From Actinoplanes couchii (GTDB lineage: Bacteria > Actinomycetota > Actinomycetes > Mycobacteriales > Micromonosporaceae): DNA of 64,000 bases. The notes beneath the pieces are model-generated. The model was given only the letters and a program-made list of their open reading frames with translations. It had not been told where the DNA came from and made no database searches. A program made the translations under genes and the position numbers. This document shows positions 24,764 through 33,196 of this stretch, piece by piece. Positions within the stretch are counted from its first letter, which is position 1; the number at the start of each line of letters is the position of its first letter. Location of the stretch: positions 1 to 64,000 of the forward strand of contig NZ_BOMG01000116.1 of the NCBI RefSeq assembly GCF_016862075.1, written 5' to 3'.

Positions 24764-25132
24764 ATGCCCGTCACCGGACCCGACTTCATCTCCCTGCAGG
24801 TGCGCGACCTGGACGCCTCGCAGGCGTTCTACGAGAAGTACCTCGGCCTGGTCCGATCGCCGGCCGGCCCGCCGCACGCCGTCGTCTTCACCACGACGCC
24901 TATCGCGTTCGCGCTGCGCGACATCGTGCCCGGCACCGACCTGGCCGCCGTCGAGCAGCCCGGCATCGGCGCCGCGATCTGGCTGCACGCCACCGATGTC
25001 CAGGCCATCCACGACGCCCTCGAAGCGGGCGGTCACACCATCACCGCCGCGCCGATCGACGGCCCGTTCGGCCGCACCTTCACCTTCGCCGATCCGGACG
25101 GTTACCGGATCACCCTGCACGACCGCGCCTGA
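24764..25132 (+). CDS. VOC-family (glyoxalase/bleomycin-resistance fold) protein
   Basis: The 122-residue protein has a tandem beta-alpha-beta-beta-beta fold: FISLQVRDLDASQAFYEKYLGL at the start and FGRTFTFADPDGYRITLHD at the end, with the usual metal-position Glu replaced in part. Members bind, isomerise or oxidise small electrophilic or aromatic compounds, or sequester drugs. ATG 24764 follows GGAGGAGCACC. Control by the divergent MarR suggests defence against a toxic small molecule. Confidence 0.88.
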   Translation: MPVTGPDFISLQVRDLDASQAFYEKYLGLVRSPAGPPHAVVFTTTPIAFALRDIVPGTDLAAVEQPGIGAAIWLHATDVQAIHDALEAGGHTITAAPIDGPFGRTFTFADPDGYRITLHDRA

Positions 25133-25139
25133 GCGCTGA

Positions 25140-25718
25140 TCAGAAGCGGTCGGCCAGGTTCGTCAGCTTGGTGACGTAGGCCGGCCAGTCGACGCCGCCG
25201 GGCAGGCTGTCGCTGCCTGCGGTCAGGCCGGTCGCCTGGTCGAGCTGCTCGCGCAGGATGTCGGCGTGACCGGCATGCCGCGCCACGTCGGCGGTCACGT
25301 GCACGATGATCCGGTGCAGGGTCACCTCCTGCCGGCCGGGCTGCCACCACGGCACCCGGCCCGGGGCGTCCAGCGGCAGCTCCTCGATCGTCGCGTCGGC
25401 GAACGCCGAGACCCGCTCGTACAAGCTGAGCAGTCCGTCCTTCGTCTCGTCCGCCCGCGCGTACCAGTCCGCCTGCGGGTCCTCGTCGTAGATCGACAGC
25501 GGCAGCAGCTCGGCGTGGCCGGGGAACTCCCGCCCGAACGTCGCCCCGAAATACCCGGCCTCCACGTTCAGGCAGTGCTTGATCAGGCCGAGGAGGTTGT
25601 TGCCGGTCGCGGTGCGGGGGAGCCGGGCGTCCCGTTCGCTCAGCCCGTCGAGTTTCCAGATCAGCGCCTCCCGGTTCTCCTTGAGGTAGGAGTGCAGGAA
25701 GTCCTTGGTCTCCGTCAT
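25140..25718 (-). CDS. DinB/DUF664-family four-helix protein
   Basis: A 192-residue DinB-like protein. Metal-binding histidines are in LIKHCLNVEAGYF (near residue 50) and HRIIVHVTADVARHAGHADILRE (near 137-158), in the positions used by this family of four-helix-bundle thiol transferases and related enzymes. In actinobacteria some relatives are mycothiol-dependent. Its ATG overlaps the stop of the AraC-type gene as ATGA, so the two are co-translated. Confidence 0.88.
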   Translation of the reverse strand: MTETKDFLHSYLKENREALIWKLDGLSERDARLPRTATGNNLLGLIKHCLNVEAGYFGATFGREFPGHAELLPLSIYDEDPQADWYARADETKDGLLSLYERVSAFADATIEELPLDAPGRVPWWQPGRQEVTLHRIIVHVTADVARHAGHADILREQLDQATGLTAGSDSLPGGVDWPAYVTKLTNLADRF

Positions 25719-26425
25719 GCCCGCATTGTCCGCTGAAGTTCGCCCGGTGACTGTCCCGCGAGTTCGGCCGACTCCCGGGTCAGGTGGGCCTGATCGGTGT
25801 AACCGGCCCGGGCCGCCATCTCGGCGAGCCCGCCGGTCCCGCCGAGCATGCGCTGGAACCGCTGGAAGCGCAGCACCCGGTGCAGGGTCTTCGGCCCGTA
25901 ACCGACCGCCGCGGTGAACCGCCGCCGCAACTGGCGTTCACTGATCTCCAGGCGGGCGCCCAGCTCGTGGACCCGCGTCGCCGGGTCGTTCAGCATCCGG
26001 GCCGCCGCCAGCAACATCGGATCCGGCGGGCGCTCCTCAGCGAACGCGCCGGTCATCGCCACCAGACGACGCAGTGCCTCGTCCGGATCGAGGTCACCGT
26101 GCAGGACCCGGGCCGCCGACGGGTGCAGCTCGGCCAGGTCGACGCGGAGGTTACGCAGCGGATCCAACGGCAGTCCCAGGACCGTGCCACCGGCGCCGGG
26201 CCGGAACCGTACACCCCGGAGAATCTGATCTCTGCCGGGAACCGTCGGAACAGGGCGGGTGTCGGGGCCGGCCAGGAACACCCCGCGGCCGTTCTCCCAG
26301 ATCAGGTCCACACACCCGTCCGGCAGGATCGCACCCGGTGCGGGATCGGCCACCACGTCCCGCCGCCACAGGCACGCCACCGAAGCCCGCAACGACACGG
26401 GCGGCACCCATTCGGCGTATGACAT
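25715..26425 (-). CDS. AraC-family transcriptional regulator
   Basis: The 236-residue protein has an N-terminal domain of the DUF6597 type (LPDGCVDLIWENGRGVFLAGPDT) and a C-terminal AraC double helix-turn-helix (about 140-236, with LGARLEISERQLRRRF and GLAEMAARAGYTDQAHLTRE). I chose ATG 26425 because the family's conserved start, YAEWVPP, begins there; longer frames have no support. It is translationally coupled to the DinB-type gene and probably regulates it. Confidence 0.9.
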   Translation of the reverse strand: MSYAEWVPPVSLRASVACLWRRDVVADPAPGAILPDGCVDLIWENGRGVFLAGPDTRPVPTVPGRDQILRGVRFRPGAGGTVLGLPLDPLRNLRVDLAELHPSAARVLHGDLDPDEALRRLVAMTGAFAEERPPDPMLLAAARMLNDPATRVHELGARLEISERQLRRRFTAAVGYGPKTLHRVLRFQRFQRMLGGTGGLAEMAARAGYTDQAHLTRESAELAGQSPGELQRTMRA

Positions 26426-26491
26426 GGTCCCAGTATTCCCGCGTCCGTTTCCTACAAGCGTCCCCGCGCTCGAACACCTAGCGTTACCGGC

Positions 26492-27334
26492 ATGAGCACT
26501 CTCCTCGCCGCGAGCCGGTTCCTGGACCGTGAGGCCCGCCTGCTGGAACGCCATCTCTTCGCCGGCCGCCCGGACGCGGTGATCAGCGCGTTGCGCGCCT
26601 ATCAGAACGAGGACGGCGGTTTCGGGCACGGCCTGGAACCGGACAAACGCTGTCCCGCCAGCCTCCCGATCGACGTGGAGATCGCCTTCCAGGCCCTGGC
26701 CACCGTTCATGCGGCTCCCGCCGACCTGCTCGGCCCCGCCTGCGACTACCTGGCGAGCGTGACGATCGACGGGGCGGTGCCGCTAGCCTTCCCGGTGATC
26801 GAGGACTACCCGCGGGCCGCGCACTGGACCGACTGGACCTACGCGCCGGGCGTCAACCCGACCGCCGGCCTGGCCGGTCTCCTCCACCAGCTCGATTTTG
26901 ATCACCCGTGGCGCACCACGGCTACCGCCTTCTGCTGGGACGTCATCGACGCGGGAAAGCTCCCCGACGAGGCCCACGCGTTGTCCGAGGTCCTGCTGTT
27001 CCTGGCGCACGTCCCCGACCGCGACCGGGCCCTGGCAGCGGCGCCGTCCGTTCTGGATCAGCTGACCGCCAACGATCTCTTCCACCCCACACCCGCACCC
27101 GGCGCGTACGGTCTGACCCCGCTGCACGTGGCCCCGACGGCGGACTCCCCGTGGCGCGCCCACTTCACGTCCGCCCAGATCGACGCCCACCTGGACGCCT
27201 TGGCCGCTGCCCAGCAGGACGACGGCGGCTGGCCGGTGGCGTGGGAGCCCCCGTCCACGGCGTCCAAGCTGGAGTGGCGAGGCATGGTCACCCTGCAGGC
27301 GATCAACACACTCACCTCGTACGATCGCCTGTGA
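26492..27334 (+). CDS. Prenyltransferase/squalene-cyclase-fold protein
   Basis: This 280-residue protein is built of alpha/alpha repeats with QW-like motifs: LRAYQNEDGGFGHGLEPD (near 30) and AAQQDDGGWPVAWEPPS (near 235), the hallmark of terpene cyclase and prenyltransferase toroids. The DxDD-type catalytic motif of class II cyclases is not evident, so the activity is uncertain. The gene is divergent from the AraC regulator and ends at the convergent dehydrogenase, with no gap. Confidence 0.75.
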   Translation: MSTLLAASRFLDREARLLERHLFAGRPDAVISALRAYQNEDGGFGHGLEPDKRCPASLPIDVEIAFQALATVHAAPADLLGPACDYLASVTIDGAVPLAFPVIEDYPRAAHWTDWTYAPGVNPTAGLAGLLHQLDFDHPWRTTATAFCWDVIDAGKLPDEAHALSEVLLFLAHVPDRDRALAAAPSVLDQLTANDLFHPTPAPGAYGLTPLHVAPTADSPWRAHFTSAQIDAHLDALAAAQQDDGGWPVAWEPPSTASKLEWRGMVTLQAINTLTSYDRL

Positions 27335-28480
27335 TCAGCGGCTCGGGTCGATCAGGATCTTGGCCTCGCGGGCGTCGGCCAGGGTGTCGAAGGCGGCGGG
27401 CACCTCGGGCAGGCCGATGACCCGGCTGATCAACGGCCGGGGGTTCAGCCGGCCGCGGGCGATCATCCGGAGCGTGTCGGCGATGTCGGCCGGGTCGTAG
27501 CAGAACGAGAAGCGCAACCGCAGCTCCTTGTTGATCGCCATGGTGGGGCGGAACGTGTCGGGTCGCATGCACACGCCGACGATCACGACCGTGGACAGGA
27601 ACGGGGTGTGCGTGACGATGTCCTCGATCACCCCGGGCCGGCCGACACATTCGAACACCACCGGGCCGCGCGGGCCGGCGCCGAACCGTTTCGCCGCCCG
27701 CATCACCGGCCGCCACGGCAGGAACGGCACCCCGCGCAGCGTGTGCATCGCCTCCAGCCCGGTGCGGTAGTAGTCGGGCGCGTTCCGCACGATGGCCGGG
27801 CCGTCGCCGAGACGGTCCCACGGCGGGTCCGTCGCCGGATCGACGACGACGTGCGCCCCGCACCGGGACGCCAGCTCACGCCGGGGACGCGACGGGTCGC
27901 TCGCCACGATGTGACGTACACCGGCTGCTCGAAGAAGGAGGATCACCGCGAGCCCGATGGGACCGCAACCGACGACGACCGCGGGGTCCGTGCGGCGAAG
28001 GCCGCTCATCCGGACGGCATGGTGGGCGACGGCGAGCGGTTCGGTCAACACCGCAAGGTCAGGATCAACATTCGCCGGTACGGGCATCAAGGCGTCCTCG
28101 TCGGTCAACATGTACTCGGCGAACCCACCCGGCGCGTGTGTCGACAGCCCGATCATGTGGACCGCGCCGTCGATGCGGATCAACGGCAGCGAGACGACCC
28201 GGCCGCCCGGTTTCCAGCGCGCCCGGCAGCCCGGCCCGTACGCGACGATCTCGCCGGTGAACTCGTGCCCGAGCACCACCTCGTCCGAGCGGCGCATGAA
28301 GTCGGGGTACCCCACCTCGGCGGCGACGTCCGCGCTGGTGTCCGCGTCGTGGCGCACGTGCAGGTCGGAGCCGCAGATCCCGGCCCGCAGCACGCGCACC
28401 AGCACCTGGCCCGGGCCGGGCACCGGGATCGGGCGCTCGGCCACCGACAGTCTCGTGTCCCGAACCGTGACGACGTTCAT
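27335..28480 (-). CDS. Zinc-dependent alcohol dehydrogenase
   Basis: This complete 381-residue MDR enzyme has the catalytic zinc ligands in GICGSDLH (Cys near 36) and GHEFTGE (His-Glu near 72), and the Rossmann motif VVVGCGPIGLAVILLL near 170. The structural-zinc four-cysteine lobe is absent. An insertion near residues 220-260 (PDYYRTGLEAMHTLRGVPFL) is longer than in most relatives. It starts 10 bp after efeB on the same strand and may be carried on the iron-regulated transcript. Confidence 0.9.
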   Translation of the reverse strand: MNVVTVRDTRLSVAERPIPVPGPGQVLVRVLRAGICGSDLHVRHDADTSADVAAEVGYPDFMRRSDEVVLGHEFTGEIVAYGPGCRARWKPGGRVVSLPLIRIDGAVHMIGLSTHAPGGFAEYMLTDEDALMPVPANVDPDLAVLTEPLAVAHHAVRMSGLRRTDPAVVVGCGPIGLAVILLLRAAGVRHIVASDPSRPRRELASRCGAHVVVDPATDPPWDRLGDGPAIVRNAPDYYRTGLEAMHTLRGVPFLPWRPVMRAAKRFGAGPRGPVVFECVGRPGVIEDIVTHTPFLSTVVIVGVCMRPDTFRPTMAINKELRLRFSFCYDPADIADTLRMIARGRLNPRPLISRVIGLPEVPAAFDTLADAREAKILIDPSR

Positions 28481-28489
28481 CGATTCGTT

Positions 28490-29704
28490 CTACCCGAAGA
28501 GCGCCCGCCCCCAGTAGTCTTCCGGGCCGCTGAGTCCGGGTGGGCAGGCGAAGAGGGCGCTCGACACGTGCCGGAGGTACTCGTTCATCTCGTCCCGGGC
28601 AGCGAGACTGCGCTGCACCGGGATGAACGCGGTCCGCGGATCGCGCTGGTAGGCGATGAAGAACAGCCCGGCGTTGAGCCGCCCCAACCCGTCCGAGCCG
28701 TCGACGAAGTTGTAGCCGCGCCGCAGCATCCGGGCCCCGCTGTTGGTGTCCGGATGCGCGAGCCGCACGTGTGACGTCGCCGGCAGCAGCGGTTGCCCGT
28801 CGGCGCCGACCGAGTCGAAGTCGACCTCGTCGAACTCGCCGGACGTGCCGAGCGGCGCCCCGGAGCCCTTGTACCGGCCGACGATGGTCTCCTGCTCGGT
28901 CAGCGACGACCGGTCCCAGGTCTCGATCAGCATCCGGATCTTGCGGGTGACCAGGTACGACCCGCCGGTCAGCCACTCCGGCCCGTCGCCCGGCTGCACC
29001 CACAGGTGGTCGCGCAGCGCGTCGGTCTCCTCGGCCTTGAGGTTGCGGGTGCCGTCCTTGAAGCCGAACAGGTTGCGCGGGGTGGCCTGCCCGGTGCTCG
29101 TCGACGAGGTGCGGCCGAAACCGAGCTGCGACCACCGTACGCTGACCGCGCCCATCCCGATCCGGATCAGGTTGCGGACCGCGTGCACCGCCACCTGCGG
29201 ATCGTCGGCACACGCCTGGATCGCGATGTCGCCGCCGGAGAGGGCGGCGTCCAGGGTGTCGCCGGTGAACCGGGGGAGTTCCTCCAGCGCGGCCGGCCGC
29301 TGGGCGGACAGCCCGAACCTGTCGAACAGCGCCGGTCCGAATCCGATCGTGATCGTCAGGTGCGCCGGCGGCAGCCCGAGCGCCTCACCGGTGTCGTCCG
29401 GCGGCGCTTCCGGGATGCCGGCGACCGCGCCGATCTCCCCGGCGTCGCGCCCGGCGGTCATCCGGGCGGCGGCGGCCGTCCAGTCCTTGAGCAGCTTGAT
29501 CAGCCGGTCCCGGTCCCTGGTGGTGACGTCGAGGGCGACGAAGTGCAGCCGGTCCTGGGCGGGCGTGACGATGCCCGCCTGATATTGGCCTAAAAAAGGT
29601 ATTTCGTCCGACTTACCGATGAGGCCGCGGTCGGCGGCCAGGGAAAGGCCGGCGGCCCCCACCCCGGCCAGGGTGAGGGCTCGCCGTCGGGAGAGTGGCG
29701 TCAT
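28490..29704 (-). CDS. efeB: Deferrochelatase/dye-decolorizing peroxidase EfeB
   Basis: The 404-residue DyP-type heme protein has a twin-arginine signal (LSRRRALTLAGVGAAGLSLA) for export of the folded holoenzyme. The DyP motif GFKDGTRN gives the distal Asp (near 225), and the proximal heme ligand is the His of HVRLAHPDTN (near 315). It acts with EfeO and EfeU in acid-favoured ferrous iron uptake, and in some bacteria releases iron from heme. Its start overlaps efeO by ATGA. Confidence 0.96.
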   Translation of the reverse strand: MTPLSRRRALTLAGVGAAGLSLAADRGLIGKSDEIPFLGQYQAGIVTPAQDRLHFVALDVTTRDRDRLIKLLKDWTAAAARMTAGRDAGEIGAVAGIPEAPPDDTGEALGLPPAHLTITIGFGPALFDRFGLSAQRPAALEELPRFTGDTLDAALSGGDIAIQACADDPQVAVHAVRNLIRIGMGAVSVRWSQLGFGRTSSTSTGQATPRNLFGFKDGTRNLKAEETDALRDHLWVQPGDGPEWLTGGSYLVTRKIRMLIETWDRSSLTEQETIVGRYKGSGAPLGTSGEFDEVDFDSVGADGQPLLPATSHVRLAHPDTNSGARMLRRGYNFVDGSDGLGRLNAGLFFIAYQRDPRTAFIPVQRSLAARDEMNEYLRHVSSALFACPPGLSGPEDYWGRALFG

Positions 29705-30837
29705 TTGCCGGAGACCACGGCCGCGACCTTGCTGATCGGCTCGGCCAAGGCGTTGATCGCGTCGGACAGCGTCTTCAGGTCCGCCTCGGTGAGGTCGGTG
29801 TGCAGCTTCCAGCCGTCCCCGGAGCGGTGCGCGCTCAGCGCGGTGTCCACGTTGGCGAACTCGGTGTCCAGGGTCTTGACCAGCTCCGGATCACGCTCCT
29901 CGAGGACCGGGCGCAGCGACGCGATGGCCGCTTTCGATCCCTCGATGTTGGCGTTGAAGTCCCACAGGTCGGTGTGCGAGTAGCGGTCCTCCTCGCCGGT
30001 GATCTTGCCGCTGGCGACCTCGTCGAGCAGCGCCTTCGCACCGTTGGCGAGCTGCAGCGGGGACAGCTTCTCGGCGTTCGCCTTGGTGACGATCTCCTTG
30101 ACGTCGGTCAGCAGCTGATCGGCGATCGGCCCGGACTTGGAGATGTCCTTGGTCTCCCACAGGTCCTTCTCGATCCGGTGGAAACCACCGAACGTGAGGC
30201 CCTCCTCGGTGACCTCCTCGCGGCCGTCGATGCGCGGGTCCAGATCGCCGAAGATCTCGGCGACCGGCTCGATCCGCTCCCAGTACGTGCGGGCCACCGG
30301 GAACAGCGCCTTCGCCTCGTCGATCTTGCCGTCCTTGACCGCCTGCACGAACTCGGTCGTCTTCTCCAGCAGGGCGGCGGTCTGGCTCTTCACGTACCGC
30401 TGGTAGCTCTCGGTGGCGGCCAGCAGTGCGGCGTCGTCGGTCAGCGGGGCGGCCGACCCTTCCACTGTCAGCGGCCCGCGGATGCCCTTGCCGATCATGC
30501 CCGGCTTGCAGGCGGTCTCGTAGGTGCCGGCCGGCAGCTCGACGTGCAGGTTGCGGGACAGCCCGGGGGCGATGTTCTCCACTTCGGCCATCACCCGGTC
30601 GCCGGCGGCGTACACGTAGAACTCGGTGACCTTCTGGCCCTTGTTGCTGATGGCGAAGACGCTGGTCCCGGCGTTGACGGTGGTGGTCGCCACCTCGCAG
30701 CCGGTGTCGGTGGCGGACACCGTGATCGGGCCGCCGCCGTCGGTCTCGGTGGTGGCGGAGTCGGAGCCGCAGGCGGTCAGGGATGCGCCGAGAACCCCAG
30801 CGGTGGCGAGGGCGAACAGTCGATGGGTGGTGCGCAC
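29701..30837 (-). CDS. efeO: Iron-uptake lipoprotein EfeO (cupredoxin plus M75 domain)
   Basis: The 378-residue lipoprotein (lipobox LTACGSD, Cys23) has an N-terminal cupredoxin-like domain (about 38-125) and a C-terminal M75 peptidase-like domain (about 135-378) with the metal motif GGFHRIEKDLW (HxxE) and a second His in RYSHTDLWDF. It binds iron outside the membrane and hands it to EfeU. The gene lies 9 bp after efeU and overlaps efeB. Confidence 0.96.
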   Translation of the reverse strand: MRTTHRLFALATAGVLGASLTACGSDSATTETDGGGPITVSATDTGCEVATTTVNAGTSVFAISNKGQKVTEFYVYAAGDRVMAEVENIAPGLSRNLHVELPAGTYETACKPGMIGKGIRGPLTVEGSAAPLTDDAALLAATESYQRYVKSQTAALLEKTTEFVQAVKDGKIDEAKALFPVARTYWERIEPVAEIFGDLDPRIDGREEVTEEGLTFGGFHRIEKDLWETKDISKSGPIADQLLTDVKEIVTKANAEKLSPLQLANGAKALLDEVASGKITGEEDRYSHTDLWDFNANIEGSKAAIASLRPVLEERDPELVKTLDTEFANVDTALSAHRSGDGWKLHTDLTEADLKTLSDAINALAEPISKVAAVVSGK

Positions 30838-30846
30838 GCGAATCTC

Positions 30847-31677
30847 CTAAGACTGCGGAACGGGAGCGGGCTTGCTTTTTTGCGGGGTGAGGAAGAGCAG
30901 AAGGACCGGTGCGGCGTACGCGCCCCAGGCGATCGTCTCCAGGACACTCGCCGTCGGGGTGACGTTGAACATGCCGGTGAGCAGCGCCGTGTACCAGGCC
31001 GAAGGATCAAGGACCGGACTGATGTCGTACGCCAGGGTGTTGAGTCCCGGCAGGACGTCCGCCTCCTGGAAGTCGTGCACGGCGTACTTGAGGATTCCGG
31101 CGGCCACCAGGATCAGCAGCACGCCGGTCCAGCGGAAGAACACGGTCAGGTTGATCCGGACCGTCGTCGCGTACATGATCCAGCCGATCACGATCGACGT
31201 GGCGATGCCGCCGAGCAGGGCGTACAGCGGGCCGCTGTCGTCGACCGCGCCCTGCACCGCCGAGTAGAAGATCAGCGACGTCTCCAGGCCCTCCCGGACG
31301 ACCGCGAGGAACGCCATCAGGGCGACCGCCGCCGCGCCCAGGTTCAGCGCCTGGTCGAGCTTGCCGCGCAGCTCACCCGCGATGGACCGGGCGGCCCGGC
31401 GCATCCAGAAGATCATCCAGGTGACGAAGGCGACAGCGAGGAGTGAGGTGATGGCCTCGAACAGTTCCCTCTGCTCATACTGCTGGAGCAGGGTGGTGGA
31501 GGTGTAGCTGAGCAGCCAGCCGAAGACCACCGACAGCACGACCGCCACGGCGACCCCGGCCCACAGCTGCGGGAGCCGGTCGCGGCGCCCTGACCTGGCC
31601 AGGGCCGCGATGAGGATGCTGACCACGAGAGTGGCCTCCAGCCCCTCCCGCAGCCCGATGAGGTAGGTGGCGAACAT
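30847..31677 (-). CDS. efeU: Ferrous iron permease EfeU (FTR1 family)
   Basis: The 276-residue membrane protein has seven predicted helices and the two REGLE iron-translocation motifs: REGLEATL (near residue 10) and REGLETSL (near 128). It moves iron inward after oxidation by partner proteins. It is the first gene of efeUOB. Two palindromic iron-box-like sites sit directly upstream, so the operon is expected to be repressed by an IdeR/DtxR-type protein when iron is plentiful. Confidence 0.97.
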   Translation of the reverse strand: MFATYLIGLREGLEATLVVSILIAALARSGRRDRLPQLWAGVAVAVVLSVVFGWLLSYTSTTLLQQYEQRELFEAITSLLAVAFVTWMIFWMRRAARSIAGELRGKLDQALNLGAAAVALMAFLAVVREGLETSLIFYSAVQGAVDDSGPLYALLGGIATSIVIGWIMYATTVRINLTVFFRWTGVLLILVAAGILKYAVHDFQEADVLPGLNTLAYDISPVLDPSAWYTALLTGMFNVTPTASVLETIAWGAYAAPVLLLFLTPQKSKPAPVPQS

Positions 31678-31690
31678 GAACCGGCCTCCA

Positions 31691-31745
31691 TAAGGCTTGC
31701 CTTACTTTGCTTCTACAGGCTGTAGATTAGGGTTGCCTACCCTCG
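31691..31745 (-). promoter_or_regulatory. Two iron-box-like operators (IdeR/DmdR type)
   Basis: TAAGGCTTGCCTTA (31691-31704) has perfect 6-bp arms. TTAGGGTTGCCTACCCTCG (31727-31745) matches 13 of 19 positions of the actinobacterial iron box TTAGGTTAGGCTAACCTAA. Both lie within 70 bp upstream of efeU. Confidence 0.75.
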
Positions 31746-31812
31746 GTGTCCAGTCGCTGGGCACTTCTGCGTCCCGTGGCACACTGTGGTTCCGTACGGA
31801 ACGGAGCCGGTG

Positions 31813-32757
31813 GTGTTCGATCACTTTGTGTCATCAGTAGTGATCTGCCCGATTCTGGTCACGCTCGCGATCCGGTTTCTCGCCGACCGGCTCCGCCCCG
31901 ACGCCGCCGTCCGCTTCCTGGTGCTGTCACTGACCGCCGCCGCGGCCGCCTGCCTGGTCACCATCGGTGCCTTCGGGCTCAAGGCGATCGCCGAACTGCC
32001 CGTGGTCGGGGCGTACTTCCACTTCTCCGACCGGATCGTCCGCGCCGACACCGCCCACGAACCGTGGGTGTCCTGGCTGTCGGTGGCCCTCTGCGCGGTC
32101 GCGGCCGCCGGGATCGCCCGGGTCTGGTGGGTGCACCGGGTGGAGACGGCGGCAGTCCGGCACTTCACGGGCCGGTCCGCCTCGCCTGCCTCCTCCGCCT
32201 CCTCCGCTTTCTCTGCCGGCGGGCGGGTCGTGCTGATCGACGACGACCGGGCCGCCGCCTTCGCCGTGCCCGACGGCCGGGTCGTCGTCACCACCGGCAT
32301 GCGCGCGGCCCTCGACGACACGCAATATGCGGCACTGCTCGCCCACGAGGACGCCCACCTGCGCGGCCGTCACCACCGGCTGATCCTGCTGACCCGGCTC
32401 GCGGCCGCCGTCCACCCGGCGTTCCGGCTGCTCACCCGCCGGATCGACTACCTGGTCGAACGCGCCGCCGACGAGCAGGCCGCCGTCCGGGTGCACGACC
32501 GGCGGGCGGTCGCCCGGGCGATCGGCGCGGCCGCCCTGGTCTCCTCCGGCGCGGCCGGACTGCGGATGGCCCCGGCCGCCGGCGACCTGCGGCGCGCCGG
32601 TGCCGTGCCACGCCGGGTGGCGTCCCTGCTCAGCCCGCTACGGGTGTGGTCACCGCTGCTCCTGATGGCACCGATCGGGGTGGCGCTGTTCGACCTGGCG
32701 TGGACCGCCGAATGCGTCTGGGATCTGGGCGAGCTGCTCTACGCCGCGCAGCTCTAA
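31813..32757 (+). CDS. M56-family membrane metallopeptidase (BlaR1-like)
   Basis: The 314-residue protein has N-terminal helices (near 10-28, 35-60 and 85-105), a zinc motif HEDAH in ALLAHEDAHLRGRH (near residue 177), a downstream ERAADEQA region that supplies the third ligand, and a C-terminal helix. It resembles the protease part of BlaR1/MecR1 without a penicillin-sensor domain. GTG 31813 is chosen from nearby GTGs because GGAG lies 6 bp upstream. Its usual partner, a BlaI-type repressor, is encoded convergently with a 4-bp overlap. Confidence 0.85.
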   Translation: MFDHFVSSVVICPILVTLAIRFLADRLRPDAAVRFLVLSLTAAAAACLVTIGAFGLKAIAELPVVGAYFHFSDRIVRADTAHEPWVSWLSVALCAVAAAGIARVWWVHRVETAAVRHFTGRSASPASSASSAFSAGGRVVLIDDDRAAAFAVPDGRVVVTTGMRAALDDTQYAALLAHEDAHLRGRHHRLILLTRLAAAVHPAFRLLTRRIDYLVERAADEQAAVRVHDRRAVARAIGAAALVSSGAAGLRMAPAAGDLRRAGAVPRRVASLLSPLRVWSPLLLMAPIGVALFDLAWTAECVWDLGELLYAAQL

Positions 32758-33122
32758 CCCTTGTCGTCGAACAGCTGCCGCAGCAGTTCGGCGTCACCCG
32801 GCTCCAGGGTGCTGACGAAACGGCGGAGCACGGTGCCCCGGTCGACACCCGAGCCGAGCAGGGCGCTCATCCGCCCGGCGGCCATGGTGTCGGCGTCGGT
32901 CAATGGCGCGTACCGGAAAGCACGCCCTTCGCGGTATCGGGCGGTCATGCCCTTGTCGTGCATCCGGGTGAGGATGGTGACGACGGTGCTGTAGGAGAGC
33001 GGTGGCGTGAGCCGGTCGAGAACCTCGCGGGGGGTGAGCGGGGAATGGGCCCCACCGAGCACGGCCAGGATCTGTCCCTCCAGCTCACCGGGTCTCCGGC
33101 GGCTCTCCGCTTCGCTCACCAC
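32754..33122 (-). CDS. BlaI/MecI-family repressor
   Basis: The 122-residue winged-helix protein has the BlaI core LEGQILAVLGGAHSPLTPREVLDRL, the recognition helix LSYSTVVTILTRMHDKGM (near 45-60), and a C-terminal dimerisation helix. In this family the repressor is cleaved or inactivated by the M56 peptidase on a signal. The usual order is co-directional repressor and peptidase; here they are tail to tail. The start is one of two adjacent GTG codons. Confidence 0.9.
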   Translation of the reverse strand: MVSEAESRRRPGELEGQILAVLGGAHSPLTPREVLDRLTPPLSYSTVVTILTRMHDKGMTARYREGRAFRYAPLTDADTMAAGRMSALLGSGVDRGTVLRRFVSTLEPGDAELLRQLFDDKG

Positions 33123-33196
33123 TCAAGTCTACCGATGCCTCCTGTGACAGCCCGCCCTCTGCCTCAACCCGTCTCTCTCGCGGCCGATGTAACTGC

